Assembly (NCBI RefSeq): GCF_036182465.1
Contig: NZ_CP108081.1
Coordinates: 310,001-374,000, forward strand
DNA from: Streptomyces sp. NBC_00258
GTDB taxonomy: Bacteria > Actinomycetota > Actinomycetes > Streptomycetales > Streptomycetaceae
Direction of reading: 5' to 3'
DNA: 64,000 bases
Below, one piece after another: positions 54,919-63,479 of this stretch. The stretch's first letter is position 1. The number at the start of each line of letters is the position of its first letter. A program made the position numbers and the translations under genes. The notes beneath the pieces were generated by a model. That model searched no databases, was not told the DNA's origin, and was given only the letters and a program-made list of their open reading frames with translations.

Positions 54919-56117
54919 GTGGCGGCGAGCCAGCTGCGATAGGTGTCGGCGAACGCATCGTCACGGCGAAGTCCGCGTTCGATGTTGGAGATAACGGCGG
55001 GCCAGACTCTCAAGTGGTTCGCCGCGGCGGTCAGTGTGATGTTCTTGGCCTGCCGGGCGGCCCGGAGATCCGCGATCTCCGGGACCTCGCCCATCGTGGT
55101 CAGGAGGCGGAAGATCTCACGGGCGATGGCGCGTTTGAGGAGCCGGATGATCTCTTTCTTCGTCCGGCCGGCATCGACCTGACGCGCCACGTAGTCACGG
55201 GTGCGCTGATCACGGCGCATGCGGCAGAGCGCGATGCGATAGAGGGCTCCGTTCGCAGCGCGGTCACCGCCGCGCGAGAGCCGGTGACGGTTGGTCTTGC
55301 CGCTGGAGGCTGGCACGGGTGCGGCCCCGCATAGCGCGGCGAAGGAAGCCTCGGTGCGCAGGCGCGCGGGATTGTCACCGCCGGTGATCAGCAGCTGCGC
55401 GGCGGTGTCCGGGCCGACGCCGAAGGCGGCGCGCAAGCCAGGGTTGAACCGCGTGACCAGGACATCCAACTCTGCGGTCAGAGCAGCGTGTTCGGTGGTC
55501 AGGTTCTTGACGCGTTGCGCGAGCGAGCGCAGGGCGGTCAGGATCGGGTCACCGCCGATGCGGAGGCGGACCAGGGCGTCGATGCGCCGGTCGCCCCGCA
55601 GCGCCTCGTACTTGGCGCGGATGCTCTCGGGCGCGCTGATCAGGATGTGCCCGATCTGGTTCAGCGCCGCGGTACGGGCTTTGACCGCGGATCGTGCCGC
55701 GTTGTGCAAAGCCCGGATTCCGGCGACGGCATCGCCCTTGGGGACGCTACTGGCCCGCCCGGAGACCACCGCACGGGCGGCGGCGTAGGCATCGATGGGA
55801 TCGGACTTGCCGATCCGGCGGCGCTCGGCCTTGTCCGGCCGGTTGACCTCGACCACGGTCAGGTCGACCTCGCGGGCCGCGCGGGTGAAGCCCGCCCCGT
55901 AGGAGGACGTGCCCTCCACACCGATGGCGGAAACGGTGCCGTGAGAGGCCAGGAAGGCCAGAGCAGCCCTGTATCCAGCGGCGGTTGTGGGGAACTCGGC
56001 GTCGGCGAGCTGCCCGCCGCGGTCGGTCACCACGGCGACGTGAACAGTGTCGGCGTGGGAGTCCACGCCGCCGATCACCACATGTTCGACGACGACTTCG
56101 GTATCCGTTCCTGTCAT
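54915..56117 (-). CDS. IS110-family DEDD transposase with C-terminal HTH extension
   Basis: A 400-residue intact transposase. The RuvC-like DEDD domain has GGVDSHADTVHVAVV (Asp), GVEGTSSYGAG (Glu), and KSDPIDAYAAARAV (two Asp). The C-terminal helix-hairpin-helix/serine domain has AAFGVGPDTAAQLLI, then FAALCGAAPVPASSGKTNRHRLSRGGDR with the serine region. After about residue 350 comes an extra segment (RQAKNITLTAAANHLRVW, AVISNIERGLRRDD) that reads as an XRE-like helix-turn-helix. All catalytic residues are present, so the element is probably active. Its leader has features of a bridge RNA. Confidence 0.88.
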   Translation of the reverse strand: MTGTDTEVVVEHVVIGGVDSHADTVHVAVVTDRGGQLADAEFPTTAAGYRAALAFLASHGTVSAIGVEGTSSYGAGFTRAAREVDLTVVEVNRPDKAERRRIGKSDPIDAYAAARAVVSGRASSVPKGDAVAGIRALHNAARSAVKARTAALNQIGHILISAPESIRAKYEALRGDRRIDALVRLRIGGDPILTALRSLAQRVKNLTTEHAALTAELDVLVTRFNPGLRAAFGVGPDTAAQLLITGGDNPARLRTEASFAALCGAAPVPASSGKTNRHRLSRGGDRAANGALYRIALCRMRRDQRTRDYVARQVDAGRTKKEIIRLLKRAIAREIFRLLTTMGEVPEIADLRAARQAKNITLTAAANHLRVWPAVISNIERGLRRDDAFADTYRSWLAAT

Positions 56118-56333
56118 GCTGAAGATGCCTTCCTGACCGGAGGTGGCTCCGGCCGGGCGGGGCAGACAGGACAGTCAGGGGGCCTCTGGCCAGGCTCCTA
56201 TGAGGTCATGATCCACCCGGCCGGGGCCTCGGAACGGGCCCTGGCAGCCGGACAGATCAAAGCAAGGACAGTCCAGCAGGACGTCAGTCAGTGATCGAGT
56301 CACGGCTACCGGGACCCGCATATCACTATGACT
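56118..56333 (-). ncRNA. Candidate IS110 bridge RNA region
   Basis: The 216-bp leader upstream of the transposase holds four guide-like segments. ATCACTGAC (56287-56295) matches the left target ATCACCGAC at 8 of 9, the difference allowing a U-G wobble. CCTTG (56263-56267) is complementary to the core plus right target CAAGG. ATGAC (56205-56209) is complementary to GTCAT just inside the left end. ATAGGAGC (56194-56201) equals ATAGGAGC at the right end (54901-54908). This set, in order target loop then donor loop, is what bridge RNAs of IS110 elements require. RNA ends were not determined. Confidence 0.65.
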
Positions 56334-56846
56334 GTCGGTGATGGTGGAGATGGTCTGGCGGGACACTTCGGCGCCATAGACCTCGGCCAGGTGGGCCTGG
56401 ACCTCGCCGGTGGTCAAGCCCTTCGCGGCCAGCGAGATGACCATCTCGTCGACGCCGGTCAGGCGCTTCTGCCGCTTCTTGACGATCTTCGGTTCGAAGG
56501 AGCCGTCGCGGTCGCGGGGCACGGTTATCTCCACCGGGCCCACGTCGGTCAGCACGGTCTTGGAGCGTTTGCCGTTGCGGGAGTTGCCGCCGTCCTTGCC
56601 CGCCGGATCGTGCTTGTCATAGCCGAGGTGGTCGGTGATCTCGCCCTCCAGGGCGGACTCCAGCAGCCGCCTGGTCAGCTGCTGCAGCAGCCCGCCCTCG
56701 CCGGTCAGCTGCAGGCCCTCGGCCTGGGCCTGGCTCACCAGCTCGTCGATCAACTGGTCGTCCACGGCCTTTGCCGACACAGCCGCTGCCGACTCGACAG
56801 GCTCCTGCGCGGCCACGTTCTCACTGGTCATCGATGCATCTTCCAT
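56334..56846 (-). pseudogene. IS256-family transposase, N-terminal part
   Basis: Starting MEDASMTSENV, the frame encodes the IS256 N-terminal region: GLLQQLTRRLLESALEGEIT, DHLGYDKHDPAGKDGGNSRNG, EITVPRDRDGSFEPKIVKK and EVSRQTISTITD, where IS110 interrupts. Read-through into IS110 gives an open frame to 56175, which is not native sequence. Confidence 0.85.
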
Positions 56847-56984
56847 GATCGGGAGTTACACCGAACGTCTTACAGTCCCGAGGGGAGCAGGGCGCCATTC
56901 TCGTGCCCGTGTCGTTGAGCAGGTCGCGGTGCGGAATGTCATCTGTCCCGTAGCCGTAGCGGGTGGTCAGCAGCTGCTTGAACG

Positions 56985-57290
56985 CAGCTGGGTTGGGGGG
57001 TGTTCATGGCAGTACCCGGTTTCCAACGGTGTTTGCCGACGGCTAGCACGGCCAGGTCCATCTGTGCGCGCAGGCTGGCGGGGGTGAAGGCATCCAGGGG
57101 AAGTGGAGTTGCGTAGCCGCTTTCCGGTGTCTGGAAGAAGCGGGCGAGATAGTCCGGCGGAATGCTGCCCGGGCTGAGGTGTTCCAGTCGCAGGTTGACG
57201 GCGATGTTGGCCATGGCATGGCCAACAGGATGTGCACGGTGCTCTGGTCCCCGTCGTATTTCGCGGGATCCTGCGGAGGCGCACCACTGA
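56985..57290 (-). pseudogene. Frameshifted remnant of an unrecognised protein
   Basis: On the minus strand DPAKYDGDQSTVHILLA is in one frame and MANIAVNLRLEHLSPGSIPP, DYLARFFQTPESGYATPLPL and AQMDLAVLAVG in another. Together they look like one protein body with a shift near 57220. I cannot name the family. Flanked by IS material on both sides. Confidence 0.35.
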
Positions 57291-57388
57291 GCACCGTCAA
57301 GGACCACAAGAGCGGCCGGCCTGAGCGTCACCCCGCAGACGCAGAGAACTCCGGCGCTTCGCGCCTCCGGGCCGAGGATCGCATTCCC

Positions 57389-57406
57389 GCCCGGCCTGAA
57401 GGCCGG
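57389..57406. repeat. Short hairpin resembling an IS200/IS605-type end
   Basis: Perfect 8-bp arms (CCCGGCCT/AGGCCGGG) with a 2-base loop, followed by ATCCCTGCGAGGAAC. A related pattern (hairpin then ATCCCTGCGGAGCAGGAC) is at 60642-60690. Such hairpins are found at the right ends of IS605-group elements, but no tnpA or tnpB is present. Confidence 0.35.
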
Positions 57407-57523
57407 GATCCCTGCGAGGAACAAGGATGGCCGCATTGTGCCGTACTGCATCCTGGGCTCACGTTCAGGGCTCCTGGTGGGAGCACGCCCGCAGAGGCGC
57501 TCCGCCCGAGTGCCAGACGCGGG

Positions 57524-58213
57524 TCAGCGGTCGCCGGATGGCCGGACGAGCCGTGCCAGCTCTCTGCATACCTGCTGTGCCTGCTCGGTTCCGAGTTTGT
57601 CGAAGAGTGTGCGGGCGATGGATTCCGGGTCGGTCAGCGGGATGGTGGTTCGCGGGCTGCGCCATCCGGCCTCGACGGCTGCGGTGTACGGCTTCATCCG
57701 CCCTGCGGTGACCTCTTGCAGAAGGTCGGGGCGGTCTTTGGCGAGCTTGCGCATGATGGCCTCGACCTGGTTCCCGTTGGGACGCTGCTTGCGCGGGGCA
57801 GGCAGGGTGCCCTCCTCACCGGGGCCGGGGGCAGGGCAGCCGGAATAATTGTGGACATCGTCCGCCTTTTTCGGCCTGCCGCGGTCACGTGGCGGCGTCA
57901 GCTCGTAGAAGACGGCCAGGAGGTCGGGACGTGGCCCGATGAGTCGTTCAACGATCCCGAGATCGGCGCCCAGGCCTTGCAGGGGCAGGGTCTCCACGAA
58001 GTCGGCGAACTCACTGCGCTCATAGGTGATGTGGTCACCGAGGCGGGTGACGAAGTCCATCCAGCCACCGGTGAGCAGCAGTTGCTCTAGCAGTTTGGGA
58101 ACGGTCCCCAGGGACGTGGCCCCCGAACGCAGCGAGGATCCGAGGGAGGCGACGAGCTGGCCCCGTTCTTTGAGCTCACCTGGCACGTGGGGCTGTGCGT
58201 CGCGGGGCGTCAC
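57524..58213 (-). CDS. Phage/plasmid-type helical protein coupled to helicase
   Basis: A 229-residue protein from GTG 58213, with AAGGAAG seven bases upstream and a 38-bp overlap with the helicase gene, so strongly coupled. The C-terminal 110 residues contain [39 protein letters not shown] and a final [17 protein letters not shown], the same family as the pseudogene at 38898-39440. The N-terminal 100 residues are helical. Possibly a DNA-binding or adaptor partner of the helicase; no catalytic motif. Confidence 0.65.
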   Translation of the reverse strand: MTPRDAQPHVPGELKERGQLVASLGSSLRSGATSLGTVPKLLEQLLLTGGWMDFVTRLGDHITYERSEFADFVETLPLQGLGADLGIVERLIGPRPDLLAVFYELTPPRDRGRPKKADDVHNYSGCPAPGPGEEGTLPAPRKQRPNGNQVEAIMRKLAKDRPDLLQEVTAGRMKPYTAAVEAGWRSPRTTIPLTDPESIARTLFDKLGTEQAQQVCRELARLVRPSGDR

Positions 58214-60023
58214 GAGCTGCTTCCTTTTTGATCTCTATGGCCAGGTGGTCGCGGATCCGCTTGAGCGTAGAGGTCGGTACGTGTGCCCTCGTGCCGAAGC
58301 GCTGCGCCAGATCGATATTGATCAGTTTTTGCTGCTTTCCGCGTTCTTCAGAGCCGTCGTTGCCGGTGGGGCGGCAGCGCATGCGGGCCAGCTTTTTGAC
58401 GTTCCGGTCGATGTCCGACCGGAGCATGTCCTTCTTCTTGTAGGCAGGCATCACCGCTGGCGAGAGCTCGGCGGGCGGCGTCGAGGTGCTGGTCCGGGAC
58501 TGTTCAACGAGCAAGGTCGCGATGCTGCGGGCGTAGGTGGTGGGAATGTTGAGGTCCAGACATACCTGGTGTCCGGGCAGGTAGACCTCGGAGGGCTGTC
58601 CGATGCCCCGGCGGTCGGAGCGGTGAAACGCTGCAGAGCCGGCTTCCAGGATGACCGTTCCGGGGGCCTGCGGCTCGGGCGCGTCCACGAGAGGGTTGCC
58701 CTCCAGGTCAAAGAGTTCGGTCTGCTCGGCCTGAGGGCAGGCGAGGCCGTCCTGGCGCTGGTGCGGGATGTCTGCGGGCTGCTGGGGGCTGGGATGGTAA
58801 GGGGCGTCGTCGGCGTCGAGTTCGTCGTCGTCGAACCGGCTGAGCTGGTCGCGCAGTTCCTGTTCGATTTCGGTGCTGAGCTCCATCAGGACCGATACGG
58901 CCGGGATGATGATGTGGGCGTCGAGGGACGGCTGGCACTGTGGGCGGACCCGGACGAAGCGCCCCACGAATTGGCGGAAGAAGAGCGGTGTTTTCCAGCG
59001 GCTGAGGTAGCAGCCGACCATCAGGCGGGGGACGTCGACGCCTTCGGAGACCATGCGGATGGCGACCAGCCACATCTGCGAGCCGTCATGGCGGAAGGCG
59101 TCGAGTTTGGTGACGGCTTTGTCGTCCTCGCTGATGACCACGGTGGGTTTCTGTCCGGTGATACGGGCCAGGTGCTCGGCGATGGCTTCCGCCGTCTTCG
59201 CACTGTCGGTGACCACCAGCCCTCCGGCGTCGGGGACGTCCTTTCGCCGGTCGAGGAGCAGATGGTGTGCCTTCTCCAGCAGCATCGGAGTCCATTGCCG
59301 CTCAGGGTCGAACACGGCGTCGAACATCTTGCCGAGCGCGCGGCCCTTGCCGGTGTCTTTGAGGGACTTGGTGACCTCGGTGGCGTTGTCGAGGAAGCGA
59401 GCCTGTCCGTCGTAAGCCTGGATCTCCACGGCCCGACACACCATGTCGGCGACTGCGTTGCCGTACTCGTAGGCGAAGTCGACCTTCACTCGTCCGGTCT
59501 CGGGATCGTATGCGCACCAGGGGATGGGACAGTCGTCGGAACGCCACGGTGTGCCGGTGAGCATGAGAATGTTCTCGGCCTGGGCCAGGGCTCGCTGGAC
59601 ACCGGCTCCCCACGCCTTGTTGTCGCCGAGGTGGTGGACCTCGTCCAGGATGGCCAGGGTCGGTACGGAGGAGACCGCACGGCAGGCCAGTTGGGCTCCT
59701 GTGGTGTTCATCTGGGAGTAGGTCGCGACAAAGCCATCGGCCTCGGGGTCGTTGTAGTCCGATGGCTCTTTGACGGGAAGCAGTTCGAGACCGAACTCGG
59801 AGGCGACGTCGGCCCATTGCTTGCGCAGGGAGTCGCTGGGCACGTAGACGGCGACGCGGTAGATGACTCCCAGTCGCTTGAGGGTGGCGGCCACATACAG
59901 GGCGAAGATGGTCTTGCCGGCGCCCGGCGTGAGCATGGCCAGCCATTCCCGTTTGCACCTGCGGTCCGCCATGTACTGGTCGAAGGCCTCCTGCTGGCAG
60001 GTCCGCAGTGTGGGCCAGGCCAT
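58176..60023 (-). CDS. DEAD/DEAH-box (SF2) helicase
   Basis: A 615-residue helicase starting [17 protein letters not shown], with GGGGGAG before the ATG. Motif I is [11 protein letters not shown], Ia [23 protein letters not shown] (DEVH), [29 protein letters not shown] and [15 protein letters not shown]. The C-terminal 170 residues add a helical region ([35 protein letters not shown]) suggestive of DNA contact. All helicase motifs are intact. It is the first gene of a two-gene unit in mobile DNA, so a phage-defence or plasmid role is plausible but not shown. Confidence 0.85.
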   Translation of the reverse strand: MAWPTLRTCQQEAFDQYMADRRCKREWLAMLTPGAGKTIFALYVAATLKRLGVIYRVAVYVPSDSLRKQWADVASEFGLELLPVKEPSDYNDPEADGFVATYSQMNTTGAQLACRAVSSVPTLAILDEVHHLGDNKAWGAGVQRALAQAENILMLTGTPWRSDDCPIPWCAYDPETGRVKVDFAYEYGNAVADMVCRAVEIQAYDGQARFLDNATEVTKSLKDTGKGRALGKMFDAVFDPERQWTPMLLEKAHHLLLDRRKDVPDAGGLVVTDSAKTAEAIAEHLARITGQKPTVVISEDDKAVTKLDAFRHDGSQMWLVAIRMVSEGVDVPRLMVGCYLSRWKTPLFFRQFVGRFVRVRPQCQPSLDAHIIIPAVSVLMELSTEIEQELRDQLSRFDDDELDADDAPYHPSPQQPADIPHQRQDGLACPQAEQTELFDLEGNPLVDAPEPQAPGTVILEAGSAAFHRSDRRGIGQPSEVYLPGHQVCLDLNIPTTYARSIATLLVEQSRTSTSTPPAELSPAVMPAYKKKDMLRSDIDRNVKKLARMRCRPTGNDGSEERGKQQKLINIDLAQRFGTRAHVPTSTLKRIRDHLAIEIKKEAARDAPRRTAPRAR

Positions 60024-60289
60024 GGTGGTACTCCCCCGGGGTCCAAGGCTGCCGCACGGGGCGGCTTGCGTGTAGTGCGGCAGACCGCGGCCGCTCATGC
60101 CAGCGGACCTCGGCAAGACATTGGCCAGACACTGCTCACGGGCGGCGCGGCAACATGGATCATCTTGGCTGCGGCGATGTCTGCGCAGCCACAGCAGGCG
60201 ACTTGGTTCACCTGATCGACCGATGGTCGCCCGCGACATTGACGGCTTCACCGTCTCCCACAGCAGGACCATCCACGGGAGACCGGGCC

Positions 60290-60515
60290 AGCTGCTGACG
60301 ACGGTCCCGGCGAGGTCGGCCACAGCATCCATCGGCTCGAGGCAGGTGATCTCGTCGCTCTTCCCGCCCACATCCAGCCGGGCCACGACGAGGCCAGTGG
60401 CGTGGTCCAACGCGGCAAGCAGCCGGATCTTCCGGCCGCCTTCGCAGACCTGCGCCAGCACGGCAACATCACCAGGGCCGACGTGCAGATGGCTGCCCGC
60501 AGCGTAAGCGTCCAC
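60290..60515 (-). pseudogene. ISAs1-family transposase fragment
   Basis: Upstream of, and in frame with, the helicase the minus strand reads [37 protein letters not shown] and [11 protein letters not shown], matching the middle of ISAs1 transposases (compare 24436-24590). It is an internal piece only. The helicase start is separately supported, so this is an adjoining relic, not part of the protein. Confidence 0.7.
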
Positions 60516-60976
60516 GAACGCACAGTGTGGCGGCGCCTGGCAAAGGCCCCAGGCCTCCGGCTGCGCCGATAGCGTCCGGGTCTGACCAGGCAGCCTCGAA
60601 ACGCCCGCCCCAACTTCCTCGTCGGAATCCTTTCGTGGATACCCTCGGCTTCAGCCGGGGGAGGAATCGAAATCCCTGCGGAGCAGGACAAGGAGAGGGA
60701 AGTTCTGCCAGGGGCAGGTCAACTCGCCTGCGGGATGGCAGCCGTGACGGCACGGGGGCGCCCGCGCTCTACACGGGCCGTCTCCAGCAGGTGCCGCCAG
60801 TGTAGGTCCTCATTCGGAATGCCCCGTTCCGCAGCAGGGACCTGGGCCGTTCCCGGTCGTCTCATTCAGGGGCCACGCCATTCCGGCTCACGATCTTGTC
60901 CTCAGGCGATGCGATGTCCGAGAGACCTGCGACGCACACAGGGTGGCTGAGCCCGGTGCGTGGCAACCGCCGGCGG
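60516..60976. other. Intergenic with IS605-like end relic
   Basis: No gene. A hairpin at about 60642-60661 (CCTCGGCT/AGCCGGGG type) followed by GGAATCGAAATCCCTGCGG resembles right ends of IS605-group elements and the short hairpin at 57389. Confidence 0.35.
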
Positions 60977-61342
60977 TCAGGTGCTGATGGTGGCAGCGGG
61001 GTCGACGTGGTAGTTGCGGGCGTAGCCGTTCTCGGTACCGACGAGGATGTCGACGACCTCGAAGTAGCGGTCCCAGAACGGGGTTTCGCGCAGTGCGTCG
61101 ATGAGGAGCTGGTAGGCGTGGTGGTCGTCCGCTTCCCAAACCCAGACGTCGGTGACGCGCGCGGAGTAGAACTCGGTGTCGTAGAAGCGTGACCGGACCC
61201 CGGTGGTCCTGGACTCGATCGTGGGAACGACCTGGGTGGTGAAGGCGTCGATCCGCTCCGGGACGGTCAGTGCGAGCCACTCCGGCGTGGTCTTGACGAG
61301 TATGAACGCGGTGACCGGCGGTTCGGTTTCCTCAACAGGCAT
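60977..61342 (-). CDS. Darcynin-family protein
   Basis: A 121-residue protein matching darcynin: [18 protein letters not shown], Phe/Val-rich core, [39 protein letters not shown] and TENGYARNY. It has the size of a single ferredoxin-like (dimeric alpha-beta barrel) domain. The biological role of darcynins is unknown. It lies 74 bp downstream of an NmrA-like gene, probably in one operon controlled by the divergent LysR regulator. Confidence 0.75.
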   Translation of the reverse strand: MPVEETEPPVTAFILVKTTPEWLALTVPERIDAFTTQVVPTIESRTTGVRSRFYDTEFYSARVTDVWVWEADDHHAYQLLIDALRETPFWDRYFEVVDILVGTENGYARNYHVDPAATIST

Positions 61343-61416
61343 GATGGTTGTCTCCCAAGTGGCGGGTGGTCTGACGCCGTGGGCGCCCTGTGCGATGGCG
61401 AAGGGGCTCGAGGCTT

Positions 61417-62310
61417 TCAGGAGAGGACGGCGGGCTTGAGGGTCTGGGCGCACCAGTGCTCGAAGGCGGTGGAACCGGCGGTCTCCGGGGTGCGCGTGAC
61501 GCCGGCATCGAGGCCCTCGTCCTTGGCCCGCTTCATGTCGGCGATGCCCTGGACGAACGCCTCGTCGAGGCCGTAGCCAACGAGGGTGGTGCGCAGCTCG
61601 TCGAGCGACTGGCGTTCGTAGCGGACGGGGCGGCCGAGTTCCTCGGTCATGATGCGGGCGAGGTCATTGGGAGACAGGTCCTGCGGTCCGAGGACCGGGA
61701 CGCTGCCGGTGCCCGTCCACGAGCGGTCCAGCAACAGGCCGGCAGCGACGGCCGCGATGTCGGCGACGGCGACGAGGGGCGCCTTGCGGTCGGCGTCGAC
61801 GACGTCGGTGAAGACGCCCTTGTCGCGGATCGAGGCGGCCTCCTCCAGGAGGTTCTCGAAGAAGGACGGGTTGGCCAGGGCCCGGTAGGCGACGCCCGTG
61901 CCGGCCAGAAGGTCGTCCATGGCCAAAGAGGCGGTGACGAGTCCGGCGCGGCCGGCGAGCGGGGTGCCGCGGCCGAGGGCGGAGACGCCGACGACGTGGC
62001 CGACCCTGTGGGCGGTGAGCGCCCTCGCAGCGGGGCGGGTGAAGCCGGCGTAGGCGTCCTCCGGGGCGAGGGAGGCGTCCGGGGGGACGAGCCAGAAGAC
62101 GGCGTCCGCGCCCTGGAAAGCCCTGTCGACCACCTCGGCGTCGCCGTGCGAGCCGGTGATCACCTCGACGCGTCCGCGTGCCGCGTCCGGCAGCCGTGCG
62201 GGATCACGCACGATCACGCGCAGTTCCTCCCCGTCGGCGGGGGCCGACTCCAGGAGCCGGGTGAGCAGGTGACGGCCGATGTTCCCGGTGGGGGCCGTGA
62301 TGACGATCAT
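61417..62310 (-). CDS. NmrA-family NAD(P)-binding protein
   Basis: A 297-residue atypical [23 protein letters not shown] dinucleotide-binding motif, [23 protein letters not shown], then [14 protein letters not shown] and [14 protein letters not shown], typical of NmrA/quinone-reductase-like proteins. It lacks the Tyr-x3-Lys pair of classical SDRs, as is normal in this group. Divergent from a LysR-type gene 105 bp away, the classic arrangement for a regulator and its target. Likely a redox-sensing or quinone-related enzyme. Confidence 0.85.
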   Translation of the reverse strand: MIVITAPTGNIGRHLLTRLLESAPADGEELRVIVRDPARLPDAARGRVEVITGSHGDAEVVDRAFQGADAVFWLVPPDASLAPEDAYAGFTRPAARALTAHRVGHVVGVSALGRGTPLAGRAGLVTASLAMDDLLAGTGVAYRALANPSFFENLLEEAASIRDKGVFTDVVDADRKAPLVAVADIAAVAAGLLLDRSWTGTGSVPVLGPQDLSPNDLARIMTEELGRPVRYERQSLDELRTTLVGYGLDEAFVQGIADMKRAKDEGLDAGVTRTPETAGSTAFEHWCAQTLKPAVLS

Positions 62311-62415
62311 GAAAACCTCAAGAGTCCGTGTCGGATCGGTACGCCCATCCTGGGGAACGCCACGGTGATGCCACAATGGGAACTTCAGCAAAGAGGTATT
62401 GCCTGAAATGGAATT

Positions 62416-63360
62416 ATGCTGGTGAACAGCCCACATTCGGCCCTTGACGCCAACCTCGCCGTCGCACTGGACGCCCTGCTGACCGAGCAGAGCGTCACCC
62501 GCGCCGCCGCCCGCCTGCACACCTCCCCCGCCGCCATGAGCCGCACGCTCGGACGCCTGCGCCGCACCCTCCAGGACCCGCTCCTCGTACGGGCCGGACA
62601 GACCATGGTCCCCACCCCTCGCGCCCTGGCTCTGCGCGACGAAACCGCCGCAGTCGTGCGCCGCCTCGAATCGCTGCTCAGCCCCGGCGAAAGCGCCGAC
62701 CCCGCCACCCTGAGCAGCACCTTCACCCTCCAGACCGCCGACCTGGTCGGTGCGGCGCTGACCCCCGGACTGCTGCACCTGGCCCGGCAGGAGGCGCCGG
62801 GCGTCTCGTTCCGGCTCCGGGCCGAGGAGTTGGAGGCCGGTCCGGCCCTCCGCGACGGCCGGATCGATCTGGAGATCGGATCCATCGACCACGTGGACCC
62901 GGAGACCCAGGTCGAAGAACTGGCCACGCTCCGGATGGTGGCGGCCGTCCGCCCCGGGCACCCCCTCGCCGAAGAAGCCCTGAACCCGGCGCGGCTCGCT
63001 GCCGCCGAACATGTCGTGGTCAGCCGACGAGGCCGGTTCACAGGCCCTCTCGACAGCGCCCTGGCCGAACGGAACCTCCACCGGCGCGTCACTGCCGTCC
63101 TTCCCAGCCACCTGGCGGCGATGGCCCTCGCGGCCCGCAGCGACGTCGTATGCCTCGTCCCCGCCGCACTCCCCGGCAACCCCGAATCACCACTCACCCA
63201 CACCGCCACCGCCCTCGGCCTGCGCCTCCTCGACATACCCCTGCCGCTGCCGCCCCTGACCATCGGCATGGCCTGGCACCCCCGCCACACAGCCGACGGA
63301 GCCCACCACTGGCTCCGCAACGCTGTTCGCCGCACACTGCGCGCACCCGGGACCACCTGA
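62416..63360 (+). CDS. LysR-family transcriptional regulator
   Basis: A 314-residue LysR regulator. The winged helix-turn-helix covers about 12-70 (DANLAVALDALLTEQSVTRA, AARLHTSPAAMSRTLGRLRR, LLVRAGQTMVPTPRALAL). The effector domain runs 95-305 with VAAVRPGHPLAE and VVVSRRGRFTGPLD. The intergenic region toward the nmrA-like gene is relatively AT-rich and should hold its operator. The effector is unknown. Confidence 0.85.
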   Translation: MLVNSPHSALDANLAVALDALLTEQSVTRAAARLHTSPAAMSRTLGRLRRTLQDPLLVRAGQTMVPTPRALALRDETAAVVRRLESLLSPGESADPATLSSTFTLQTADLVGAALTPGLLHLARQEAPGVSFRLRAEELEAGPALRDGRIDLEIGSIDHVDPETQVEELATLRMVAAVRPGHPLAEEALNPARLAAAEHVVVSRRGRFTGPLDSALAERNLHRRVTAVLPSHLAAMALAARSDVVCLVPAALPGNPESPLTHTATALGLRLLDIPLPLPPLTIGMAWHPRHTADGAHHWLRNAVRRTLRAPGTT

Positions 63361-63421
63361 CGTGATCTCAGCTTGCCGTTCACCTGTCCCGCTGATCTTG
63401 GTTCGTTCCCGGGACAGCAGG

Positions 63422-63477
63422 GCGGCCGTTCTTCACGCTTCGAGGTGTCGAGCAACGTCGCGTGAAGGAACGGCCGC
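63422..63477 (+). promoter_or_regulatory. Hairpin masking the transposase ribosome binding site
   Basis: Arms 63422-63437 and 63461-63477 pair over 16 bp with one bulged base. The ribosome binding site AAGGAA (63465-63470), nine bases before the GTG at 63480, lies inside the right arm. Read-through transcripts from outside would fold and hide it, as known for IS10 and IS50. Confidence 0.55.
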
Positions 63478-63479
63478 TG

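Larger units (their letters stand above)
54898..56333 (-). mobile_element. IS110-family insertion sequence inside IS256 transposase gene
   Basis: The 1436-bp element lies between ATCACCGA-CA and CA-AGGTCC (minus strand). Removing it rejoins the IS256 frame as Ile-Thr-Asp-Lys-Val-Leu-Glu. The dinucleotide CA is present at both junctions, as expected for the IS110 core, and there are no terminal inverted repeats. A 216-bp leader precedes the transposase and only 17 bp follow it, the IS110-group (not IS1111) layout. Confidence 0.85.
52427..56879 (-). mobile_element. IS256-family element interrupted by two other ISs
   Basis: Terminal repeats begin GGGACTGT at 52427 and, inverted, at 56879, with further matching GGTGTAACT inside. 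The block is 4453 bp; removing the ISL3 element with its 8-bp duplication (1637 bp) and the IS110 element (1436 bp) leaves 1380 bp, normal for IS256. The transposase halves at 56846-56334 and 54918-54103 join in frame once IS110 is removed. Confidence 0.8.

Noticed and set aside
56175..56333. Continuation of the IS256 N-terminal frame into IS110
   Set aside because: Open by chance; this stretch is IS110 leader sequence and the candidate bridge RNA.
58026..60215. 729-codon frame opposite the helicase
   Set aside because: Exact antisense shadow of a gene with all helicase motifs.
60023..60515. N-terminal extension of the helicase frame
   Set aside because: The extra 164 codons include an ISAs1 transposase fragment and the internal ATG has a strong ribosome binding site, so the extension is not part of the protein.
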